Shown piece after piece: positions 1 through 5,583 of a stretch of DNA of 7,795 nt. Positions within the stretch are counted from its first letter, which is position 1, and each line of letters opens with the position of its first letter. The notes beneath the pieces were generated by a model that did not search any database, had not been told where the DNA came from, and saw nothing but the letters and a program-made list of their open reading frames with translations. A program made the position numbers and the translations under genes. Origin of the DNA: DAOOKJ01 sp035360795 (lineage in GTDB: Bacteria; Patescibacteriota; Minisyncoccia; UBA6257); assembly GCA_035360795.1 (NCBI GenBank), contig DAOSBJ010000017.1, positions 1 to 7,795 on the forward strand. The letters are read 5' to 3'.

Positions 1-127
1 CGCCCGATTCAATCTTAATAATGGTGGCGTGAGCCACATCAGCCAATCTCGCAAGTTTGTCTTGCGATAAACCCTTTTCTTTCCTATATTTCTTTATGTT
101 TTTGGCGATTATTGTTGTTTTTGACAT
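1..127 (-). CDS. XRE-family helix-turn-helix regulator, partial (C-terminus outside window)
   Basis: This is the first 42 codons of a small DNA-binding protein that runs off the left edge. It starts at an ATG at 127-125 and begins MSKTTIIAKN. Residues 5-18 form a basic first helix. Residues about 20-42 (GLSQDKLARLADVAHATIIKIE) match the helix-turn-helix of the Cro/CI (XRE) family: the Ser-Gln that opens helix 2, the alanine at its end, and the Thr-Ile-x-Lys-Ile-Glu of the recognition helix. Such proteins are usually dimeric repressors that often control their own promoter; repeated half-sites just upstream (141-190) fit that. No Shine-Dalgarno is seen before the ATG. The missing C-terminus means a fused second domain (peptidase, toxin-antitoxin or cupin) cannot be excluded. 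The fold is clear; the regulated genes are unknown. Confidence 0.85.
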   Translation of the reverse strand, partial: MSKTTIIAKNIKKYRKEKGLSQDKLARLADVAHATIIKIESG

Positions 128-140
128 TGTAATATAATAA

Positions 141-190
141 TATCTACATTAGAATATAGATAATGAGTTATCTTCCAGAGATTATCTATA
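141..190. promoter_or_regulatory. Repeated TATCTA half-sites upstream of the XRE gene (candidate operator)
   Basis: TATCTA occurs at 141-146, its complement TAGATA at 157-162, and TATCTA again at 183-188; a related TTATCT lies at 168-173. The first two make a 22-bp inverted repeat with a 10-base gap. The second and third are the cores of a perfect 10-bp inverted repeat, TATAGATAAT (155-164) with ATTATCTATA (181-190), 16 bases apart. The sites lie 14-63 bases before the XRE start codon, where an autoregulated repressor would bind. Binding is inferred. AT-rich DNA makes short palindromes by chance, but 10 matched bases plus a third copy is more than expected. Confidence 0.45.
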
Positions 191-448
191 CTTCTATGAT
201 ACTTGATTTTAATGAATTAGTAAATGGGAGTTTCTTGTCGTTGCCCGCGCACGGGAGGGTTGGGACAAGGTTCACACCTATTCTTGTGGTGCTTTTTGCG
301 GAGCAAAAAACGAAATTCGGTGGCAGAACCCCAGTAGTAGAAAGCTATGTTTTCACTACAGGGCAAGAAGCGAGGACGGGCAAAATTTTTTCTAAAAGTC
401 AGCGTCAGAATTTTCACGATTTTCGTGGAAAACGCAAACTTTACAGAT
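191..448. other. 258-base stretch without a convincing gene; hairpin-rich, locally GC-rich
   Basis: No supported protein gene lies here. Open frames exist on both strands (66 codons on minus from a GTG at 417, and a plus frame from 163), but neither has a ribosome binding site, and the plus frame reads through the antisense of the tRNA. Short inverted repeats are dense: CTTGTC 234-239 with GACAAG 264-269, enclosing CCCG/CGGG (244-255); CACC/GGTG (275-291); TTTTTGC/GCAAAAA around a GGA loop (293-309); GTAGT-A-GAAA with TTTCACTAC (334-359); TTTTCACGA with TCGTG-G-AAAA (411-432). Bases 241-270 are about 70% G+C in an AT-rich window. This could be a structured RNA, a tRNA 3' trailer with processing hairpins, or a mobile or relic insert beside a tRNA gene. 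I cannot match it to tmRNA, RNase P RNA, SRP RNA or another known RNA. Confidence 0.4.
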
Positions 449-522
449 TGGCTGCGGGGTCTGGATTCGAACCAGAATTTTCAGGTCCAGAGCCTGACGT
501 GCTACCGTTACACTACCCCGCA
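449..522 (-). tRNA. tRNA-Gln, anticodon CUG
   Basis: Read on the minus strand, this folds as a full cloverleaf: acceptor TGCGGGG/CCCCGCA (7 bp), D stem GTGT/GCAC, anticodon stem TCAGG/CCTGA around the 7-base loop CTCTGGA, a 4-base variable loop AAAT, T stem TCTGG/CCAGA with loop TTCGAAT, discriminator G, and a genome-encoded CCA at 451-449. The anticodon at loop positions 3-5 is CTG, which reads the glutamine codon CAG. The U1-A72 first pair and G73 are typical of bacterial tRNA-Gln. The 5' end lies only 6 bases after the dnaX stop, so it is probably processed from the dnaX transcript. Confidence 0.95.
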
Positions 523-528
523 TTTTTA

Positions 529-1623
529 CTAAATTAACTCTTCACTAATAAATAATTCTAAAGGAAGAATCTTTACTGGAGAGCGTTTAATTTGATATTG
601 AACCTCAACTAGTCTTTTGAGTAATCTTTCCAAATATGGTAATTCTATTAGTTGGGCTTGTTTAAAAAGAGTTGATAATTCTTCATCAGTGGTTTCTTTT
701 TCTAAAATTGAAGCTAAACTTGGAGAAATTTTTAAAAGAAGGAGTTTTCTTAAGTAGTTGATTACTTCGCGATTAAAAATTTCCAGTTCGTAACCTTGGT
801 CATAAATTTCGTTAACAAAACTAATTGCTTTTCCTTTGTCTTTTTTAATTAGACTATCAATAAATCTCTTAATTTTTTCTAAATTTATCGCGCCAGTTAA
901 TTCTTCTACGCTTTCTTTAGTAATATTATTTGAAGTGATTAAAGAGATTTGTCCTAACAGAGATTCGGCATCTCTTAATCCCCCTTCAGAATAAAGAGCA
1001 ATCAGTCTTAAAGCTTCTTCTTCGTATTTGATATTTTCTTTTTCACAAAGATATTTCAAACGATTGATGATATCAACTAAATTCAATTTTTTAAAATCAT
1101 AACGTTCTACTCGTGAGAGGATGGTGGCTGGCAATTTTTCCGGCTCAGTAGTCGCCAAAATAAAAACGATATAAGGCGGTGGCTCTTCTAAAGTTTTTAA
1201 AAGAGCGTTAAAGGCATCTTTGGTTATTTGATGAGCCTCATCAACAATAAAAATTTTGTATTTTGAATTTGCTGGCGGAAATTTAACATTTTCTTTTAAA
1301 GCCCTGATGTCTTCTATTCCTCTATTTGAAGCGGCGTCAATTTCTATTAAATCCAAAGAACTGCCTTTGTTTATTGCCAAACAGGATTCGCATTGATTGC
1401 AGGGTTCAAAATCGTTTGGCTGACGGTTTTTGCAATTTAAAGCTTTTGCCAAGAGTCTGGCAACGGTCGTTTTCCCCGTGCCCCGCGGCCCGGCAAAAAG
1501 ATAAGCATGACTAATTTTGCTTTCTTTTAAAGCATTAGCCAGAGTTAGAATAACATTTTTCTGATTGATGACTTCTTTAAAATACTGGGGACGGTATTTG
1601 CGATATAAAACTAAATAAGACAC
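529..1623 (-). CDS. dnaX: DNA polymerase III subunit gamma (short DnaX clamp-loader ATPase)
   Basis: This is the motor subunit of the clamp loader, which uses ATP to open the beta sliding clamp and place it on primed DNA. The AAA+ module is complete: the MSYLVLYRKYRP start typical of the family, Walker A GPRGTGKT (45-52), the four-cysteine zinc module (C64, C75, C78, C81), Walker B with DEAH (128-131), sensor 1 around ATTE (157-160), and the arginine-finger motif as SRV (170-172) instead of the usual SRC. Residues about 240-364 form the helical collar domain III. At 364 residues it ends there, so the tau-specific domains that bind the helicase and polymerase alpha in longer DnaX proteins are absent. 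Translation starts at a GTG without a visible Shine-Dalgarno; an in-frame stop lies 27 bases upstream. The stop is TAG, directly followed by tRNA-Gln. Identification is secure. Confidence 0.97.
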   Translation of the reverse strand: MSYLVLYRKYRPQYFKEVINQKNVILTLANALKESKISHAYLFAGPRGTGKTTVARLLAKALNCKNRQPNDFEPCNQCESCLAINKGSSLDLIEIDAASNRGIEDIRALKENVKFPPANSKYKIFIVDEAHQITKDAFNALLKTLEEPPPYIVFILATTEPEKLPATILSRVERYDFKKLNLVDIINRLKYLCEKENIKYEEEALRLIALYSEGGLRDAESLLGQISLITSNNITKESVEELTGAINLEKIKRFIDSLIKKDKGKAISFVNEIYDQGYELEIFNREVINYLRKLLLLKISPSLASILEKETTDEELSTLFKQAQLIELPYLERLLKRLVEVQYQIKRSPVKILPLELFISEELI

Positions 1624-1656
1624 AGTGAAATAATTTAAATTTGAGATTCTTTATAA

Positions 1657-1685
1657 ATTTTATCAAAAAAGAACAGATTAAGCAA
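1657..1685 (-). promoter_or_regulatory. Candidate sigma70-type promoter for dnaX
   Basis: On the minus strand, TTGCTT (1685-1680) is followed after exactly 17 bases by TAAAAT (1662-1657), which matches the -10 consensus at five of six positions. Transcription would begin near 1650, about 27 bases before the dnaX GTG. The site lies in the 156-base divergent spacer (1624-1779) between dnaX and the plus-strand zinc-ribbon gene. Spacing and position are good, but the DNA is AT-rich, so chance matches are common. Confidence 0.4.
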
Positions 1686-1734
1686 CTAGAAACTTTCTCT
1701 TTACTCTTAATGGAATTTGTGATTAAATATAAGT

Positions 1735-1764
1735 AGTTCTTTGAAAACTATAGAACTTTTTTTT
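1735..1764 (+). promoter_or_regulatory. Hairpin plus T-run just before the zinc-ribbon gene (possible leader attenuator)
   Basis: AGTTCT (1735-1740) and AGAACT (1752-1757) form a 6-bp stem with an 11-base loop, followed at once by a run of T to 1764, then the ribosome binding site at 1768-1775. An alternative stem, TAGTT (1734-1738) with AACTA (1746-1750), overlaps the first and excludes it. This resembles a weak terminator with a competing fold. It would act as one only if transcription starts upstream of about 1730; a TATAAG at 1728-1733 could instead be the -10 box, leaving the hairpin mostly untranscribed. No convincing -35 box was found for this direction. Confidence 0.25.
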
Positions 1765-1779
1765 AAAAAGGAGGTAAGA

Positions 1780-1962
1780 ATGGAGAAAAAAGAGATTGAA
1801 GTTGAGGTTGGTGTTTTGGGAATCGTATTTAAATGCCCCTATTGTGGGGAATGGAACTATATGGACATCAATCAACTGGAAAACAAAACTAAAGTTCTCT
1901 TTACATGTAACTGCGGACAAGAATTAGAGATTAAACTGATTTGGCCAGAAAGGAGGTTATAA
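1780..1962 (+). CDS. Small zinc-ribbon protein (60 residues), function unknown
   Basis: I do not recognise a named family. The protein has two metal-binding knuckles, CPYCG (C19, C22) and CNCG (C43, C45), 20 residues apart, with beta-rich sequence around them, as in small zinc ribbons; by inference four cysteines hold one zinc. There is no membrane segment or signal peptide, so it is probably cytosolic. The start is the ATG at 1780, because AAGGAGGT (1768-1775) sits 4 bases before it; the upstream in-frame TTG at 1741 lies before this site and is unlikely. The gene ends 5 bases before the PgeF-like gene, and its last codons contain the next gene's Shine-Dalgarno, so the two are probably translated together. 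A role as a nucleic-acid-binding or regulatory partner is speculation. Confidence 0.8.
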   Translation: MEKKEIEVEVGVLGIVFKCPYCGEWNYMDINQLENKTKVLFTCNCGQELEIKLIWPERRL

Positions 1963-1967
1963 GAGGA

Positions 1968-2753
1968 ATGAAAGCAATAGCAACTGAAGAAGTAAAAAAT
2001 ATAGATGGAAGAGCTATTCATTTTATTCAAATAGGTAAACTTGTTCAAGTTAATAGCACCGTCAGTTATGGGAATATGTCGTATAAGTATGGTCCTCACG
2101 AACAAGTTAAAGCAAACAGAGAGTTATTTTGGTCTGACCTACTGAAAGTTTCAGAGATAAAAAAGTCAAGAGGAATTCTAGAGCCAATTATTATGAATCC
2201 ATCCATGACTAAAGATATTATGGTTATAGGAAAACAAATAAGAGGTGAAGGATGGGAAAGTATTTCAACTTTTTTGAAGTGCGATGGATTACTTTTGCTA
2301 AAACCTCCTCATACTCATATAATTCCAATTGGCCTTCCTGTAGCTGACTGTGCGCCTGTAAGTATTTATATTCCTACAGCACATTCTATTTTGGTTATAC
2401 ATGTTTCCTGGAAGAATATTGATATTATTCAGGAAGCATTGCAAATTGCGTACGGAATTCATCTTGCTGCCGCCTCACATAAACCTTTTCACCTTATTCT
2501 TATTGTTGGACCCGCTGGCCGCTACCTATTTTATGATAAGGAGCAAGAAAAAGAAATACTTATTGACATTCATCACATGATAGAACAACAAATTGTCCAG
2601 TTTGAATCACAGCATAGTGAAGACGGTTTTCGTCTTGAGGTATATTTTTCTCAGTATCTTACAACTGATTCAGATGTTTTCTTTTCAAACCACATCCTCA
2701 ATCTACTAAATCAACCTCCCGCTAGATTTATGAGTTTAAGTTTCTTAATATAA
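1968..2753 (+). CDS. Divergent PgeF/YfiH (DUF152, Cu-oxidase_4) family protein
   Basis: The 261-residue protein keeps the layout of the PgeF/YfiH/YlmD family. Near the N-terminus, MSYKYG...ANRELF (37-54) matches the family's Asn-Arg segment. DGLLLL (106-111), PVADCAPV (124-131) and IHVSW (144-148) match the ADC and HxGW blocks, VGPAGRYLFYD (180-190) the IGP block, and DSDVFFS near residue 235 plus the PARFMSLSFLI end match the C-terminus. Known members act on nucleosides (phosphorylase/deaminase) or edit peptidoglycan precursors. Here C128 and H145 of the zinc site remain, but the QxHG histidine appears lost (NPSM, 77-80) and FFSYRR reads FFSNHI, so activity may be changed or absent. The ATG at 1968 is preferred, with AGGAGG at 1951-1956; the in-frame TTG at 1941 lies before that site. 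Family placement is by motif memory, fairly sure; function is uncertain. Confidence 0.72.
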   Translation: MKAIATEEVKNIDGRAIHFIQIGKLVQVNSTVSYGNMSYKYGPHEQVKANRELFWSDLLKVSEIKKSRGILEPIIMNPSMTKDIMVIGKQIRGEGWESISTFLKCDGLLLLKPPHTHIIPIGLPVADCAPVSIYIPTAHSILVIHVSWKNIDIIQEALQIAYGIHLAAASHKPFHLILIVGPAGRYLFYDKEQEKEILIDIHHMIEQQIVQFESQHSEDGFRLEVYFSQYLTTDSDVFFSNHILNLLNQPPARFMSLSFLI

Positions 2754-2758
2754 AATTT

Positions 2759-2781
2759 GAGGGCAAAATGCCCTCTTTTTT
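2759..2781 (+). terminator. Intrinsic terminator between convergent genes
   Basis: GAGGGC (2759-2764) pairs perfectly with GCCCTC (2770-2775) around an AAAAT loop, followed by six T (2776-2781). It lies 5 bases after the stop of the PgeF-like gene and serves that plus-strand unit. It also falls directly after the stop of the convergent ATPase gene, where the minus-strand reading of the same hairpin ends in a weaker T-rich tail, so it may stop both transcripts. Confidence 0.9.
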
Positions 2782-2782
2782 A

Positions 2783-5170
2783 TTATTCGTATCTTTTTCT
2801 TATTTCCATTTCTACTTCTTCACGGGGAGTGGTGTATTGCAAAGAAGAAAATTCTTTCAAATAGTTTATTTTTTGAATATCTGGTGGAGGCGATTTTAAA
2901 GTTTTTATATTAAAAGCGCGGGAAGTTTGATTTTGAATCATTAATTTAATATAGGCATTGAAGTTGTCTAAATTCATTAAATCATAGGCATTAAAAACTG
3001 GGTCAAAATATTTTGATAGAATATCGGCATCATCTTTTCCCACTCTAAAAGAAATTAAAGTTCCAACATTGCCAAAAACCGCTTTTAAAATAGGCTCTTT
3101 TAATTGAGCAAGATATTGGTTGGCAACTGTTAAATCCAACCGGTATTTACGGGCTTCAGAAAAAATAGTGGCAACAGTGTCAGTGGTAATGTTTTGAAAC
3201 TCGTCAATATAAAGATAAAAGTCTTTTCGCTGTTCCTCGGGAATATCTACTCTTGAAAAAGAAGCCATTAAAAGTTTCCCAACAACTATCATTCCCAAAA
3301 GATAACTGTTAATATCGCCTAATAGTCCTTTTGAAAGATTAACAATAAAAATTTTTCCTTCGTCCATTATTTTTCTAAAATCAACTGAAGAATGAATCTG
3401 ACCAATAATCGGTCTAACTAAATCATTGGCAAGGAACGGGTTTAGTTTTGAGTTGATATAGGGAGCAACATTTGCCAAGGCTAAATCTCCGCCGGCTTTT
3501 TCTGCTTCTTTTATCCAAAATTCTTTGGTTAAAGGATTAGGAGTAGTTTCTAAAAGTTTTTTTCGATAGTCAGGATTAGTTAAAACTCTTGGTAAATCTA
3601 TTAAAGTATGAGTTTCATTGGGGTCATCTAAAAGTAGCAGAAGAGCATTTCTAAAATATTGCTCAAAAATTGGTCCGCCAGTTGTTTTTAAATCGTAAAG
3701 TTTATCGAAAATTTCTATCATTTCGTTTGAAATAGATGACTTTTGAAAAGGAAAACGTCTATCCCAATCAAGCATATTTAAACCAAAAGAACGTTTATAA
3801 TCACCAGGATTAAAATAGATTACTTCCTGAAACCGATTTTCCGGAATAAAACCAAGCATTTCTTCTGCGGTATCGCCATGAGGGTCAATAAAACAAACTC
3901 CCTTTTTGGCATTGATATCTTCAATTAGCATATTTTTTAACAAGGTGCTTTTACCTGTGCCAGTTTGTCCAACAATATAGATATGGCGCCTTCGGTCTTC
4001 GTCTAAAATTCTGACTTCTTTTTCCTCGCCGCTATAATAATTAATTCCCAATAAGGCTCCGGTTTGAGGAAGATTTAGAGGCGCAGGCGCGCTTCTGGCT
4101 TTTAGCCATTTAATTTGGGAGTTGTCAACAAAAGGATGAGGAAAATGATAAATTGTCGCAATTTCCAAAGAATTTAAAATGACGCTGGTTTTTGGTTCAA
4201 AAAGACGGAAAGCGAATAGATAGACAAATTTTTTGAAAATTCTTTTTGATTTGATTTTAATGAGTTTAAAACTGTTTCCTACTGGATTATTTAAAGGCAT
4301 AAAAGCCCCTTCTAAATGGGCTAATAAATCATTTGCTCGGTCTTGGGTTTTAGCAGCGGTAATCAGCCTAAGATTAGCATAAAAAAGTGGATATTGACTT
4401 TTTTCCTCAATTATCTTGAGAAGATTTTCGTCTATTTTTTTTGGAGCAATATCTTTATTTTTATCCTGCTCTTTATTTTTTACCTTGGTTGCCTCTTTTA
4501 AGGATTTTAAAATTACATCTTTTGGCAAAGCAACTGCTTCTTTTAAATCTTTTCCTTCTAAAAGAGATTTACGGATATCCGCAAGTTGTTTTTTGCAGGA
4601 TTCGGCTGCTGGTTTTAAAATGATCTGAATTGCTGCGCCTTCTTCTTTTTCTATTTTAGTAAAAGCGGTAATAATGGAATCTAATGGGTCTTGTTCAAAG
4701 TTTTTAAAAGTTTTAATTGGCAAAGCATAATAATTTTTAAGTTTAAGATAACCGCCGGCAGTTTTCCCTTTGGGAGAAAAAATCGTGTAATCTTCCGTCA
4801 CCTCATCTATCTGAATATAGGGAAGAAGAGCGCTAATATTTTTTATGGCAAAATCGCTGTCTTTTCGATGGCAAGCAAAATAAAAACAAATATCTTTAGT
4901 ATCGAAAGGAATGGCTAATTCGAAAATTAATTCCTGTTCATATTTGCTAAAGGCCTCGAGTATTTGTTCAAACAAACTGGCAAAAAATAAAAAGTTTTTT
5001 GCTTGCTGTTTTTGTTCTTCAGAAATAAAATCTCTTGGGACTTTAATTAAAAATAAACGGTATTCTAAGCTACTTTTTATTTCTCGACGAAAAATTAATT
5101 GGCTAATAAAATAAGAGAGAAAAAAAATTAAGAGAATTACTCCAACTAAAATAATCAGAAATGAAATCAT
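2783..5170 (-). CDS. Membrane-anchored VirD4/TraD-like DNA-translocase ATPase
   Basis: This 795-residue protein belongs to the HerA/FtsK-type P-loop ATPases, closest in pattern to the type IV coupling proteins (VirD4/TraG/TraD) that pump DNA or protein across the membrane. One N-terminal membrane helix (about 2-25) is followed by a long cytosolic region, including a Lys/Glu-rich stretch at 225-247. The ATPase core has Walker A GQTGTGKST (401-409), FIDPHGDT (427-434), Walker B YLYIDEFQN (652-660, D656-E657) and a conserved ANQYLAQL (683-690). No relaxase, VirB4 or other secretion gene is visible, so conjugation is not shown; competence, pilus or chromosome roles are alternatives. The ATG overlaps the TGA of the upstream partner gene by four bases, indicating translational coupling. 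The stop adjoins a terminator. The family is clear, the substrate unknown. Confidence 0.88.
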   Translation of the reverse strand: MISFLIILVGVILLIFFLSYFISQLIFRREIKSSLEYRLFLIKVPRDFISEEQKQQAKNFLFFASLFEQILEAFSKYEQELIFELAIPFDTKDICFYFACHRKDSDFAIKNISALLPYIQIDEVTEDYTIFSPKGKTAGGYLKLKNYYALPIKTFKNFEQDPLDSIITAFTKIEKEEGAAIQIILKPAAESCKKQLADIRKSLLEGKDLKEAVALPKDVILKSLKEATKVKNKEQDKNKDIAPKKIDENLLKIIEEKSQYPLFYANLRLITAAKTQDRANDLLAHLEGAFMPLNNPVGNSFKLIKIKSKRIFKKFVYLFAFRLFEPKTSVILNSLEIATIYHFPHPFVDNSQIKWLKARSAPAPLNLPQTGALLGINYYSGEEKEVRILDEDRRRHIYIVGQTGTGKSTLLKNMLIEDINAKKGVCFIDPHGDTAEEMLGFIPENRFQEVIYFNPGDYKRSFGLNMLDWDRRFPFQKSSISNEMIEIFDKLYDLKTTGGPIFEQYFRNALLLLLDDPNETHTLIDLPRVLTNPDYRKKLLETTPNPLTKEFWIKEAEKAGGDLALANVAPYINSKLNPFLANDLVRPIIGQIHSSVDFRKIMDEGKIFIVNLSKGLLGDINSYLLGMIVVGKLLMASFSRVDIPEEQRKDFYLYIDEFQNITTDTVATIFSEARKYRLDLTVANQYLAQLKEPILKAVFGNVGTLISFRVGKDDADILSKYFDPVFNAYDLMNLDNFNAYIKLMIQNQTSRAFNIKTLKSPPPDIQKINYLKEFSSLQYTTPREEVEMEIRKRYE

Positions 5171-5547
5171 ACTGTTTTCTCTTTATTTATTTTCTTTATA
5201 AAGGTGAAAACTAACAGGTCATGGAGAGAATCTATTAAGTGGAAATTACCGGTTTTGCGCGCCAAATTAACCGCTTTAGGGATGCTTTCACTGAAAGCAA
5301 GATTTACCAACTCATGAAGTTTTTGTTGGTTTTCGTTTTCATCTGTTTTTATTAAAGGAGGGACTGAAAACTGAGTACTCGGACTAGGAGGAGTTGCCGG
5401 TAAATTTTTTAAGGATTCTTCCATTCTCTCACCAATGGTTTCTTTTACCAACACTTCTTCTGGCTGCATTGGCAATCCAACTTTTTCCATTTGCGCCTTT
5501 TTCTCTTCTACTCTTTCATTAATAATTTTTATTTCTTTTTCAGGCAT
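5167..5547 (-). CDS. Hypothetical protein coupled to the VirD4/TraD-like ATPase
   Basis: I do not recognise the family. The 126-residue protein has a charged N-terminal helix (about 3-22), a Pro/Ser/Thr-rich linker (about 50-64, LPATPPSPS...VPP) and a compact, probably helical C-terminal segment (about 74-121, KLHELVNLAFSESIPKAV then LIDSLHDLLVF). There are no cysteines, membrane helix or signal peptide. The stop overlaps the ATPase start (ATGA, 5167-5170), and the order small gene then ATPase suggests a dedicated partner, for example an adaptor that recruits substrate or binds the ATPase; this is inference from position only. The start is an ATG at 5547 without a clear Shine-Dalgarno, about 13 bases after a likely transcription start from the promoter at 5567-5575. 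Confidence 0.75.
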   Translation of the reverse strand: MPEKEIKIINERVEEKKAQMEKVGLPMQPEEVLVKETIGERMEESLKNLPATPPSPSTQFSVPPLIKTDENENQQKLHELVNLAFSESIPKAVNLARKTGNFHLIDSLHDLLVFTFIKKINKEKTV

Positions 5548-5566
5548 AGAATTAAATTGCTAAATT

Positions 5567-5575
5567 ATTATACCA
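5567..5575 (-). promoter_or_regulatory. Extended -10 promoter for the partner-ATPase operon
   Basis: On the minus strand the 37-base gap between the FtsQ-like stop and the partner gene reads TGGTATAAT, a perfect TATAAT (5572-5567) with the TGn extension. No good -35 box lies upstream, which an extended -10 does not need. Transcription would begin near 5560, leaving a very short leader before the ATG at 5547. It would let this pair be expressed separately from serS and the FtsQ-like gene. Confidence 0.6.
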
Positions 5576-5583
5576 CGAAAATG

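Noticed and set aside
121..146. TTGACA at 121-126 as a plus-strand -35 box
   Set aside because: No good -10 box follows at 16-18 bases, there is no plus-strand gene to drive, and the bases are part of the XRE start region read on the other strand.
217..417. Minus-strand 66-codon frame with three cysteines
   Set aside because: It starts at GTG with no Shine-Dalgarno, covers the hairpin-rich stretch, has no recognisable domain and its cysteines are not arranged as metal knuckles.
163..537. Plus-strand open frame of 124 codons
   Set aside because: Its last third is the antisense of the tRNA-Gln gene and dnaX end, and there is no ribosome binding site; the frame is open because the region is less AT-rich.
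1741..1779. Longer N-terminus of the zinc-ribbon gene from TTG 1741
   Set aside because: The strong AAGGAGGT at 1768-1775 is placed for the ATG at 1780 and would lie inside the longer coding region.
1941..1967. Longer N-terminus of the PgeF-like gene from TTG 1941
   Set aside because: It lies before the Shine-Dalgarno at 1951-1956 and would overlap the end of the zinc-ribbon gene; the ATG at 1968 is better placed.
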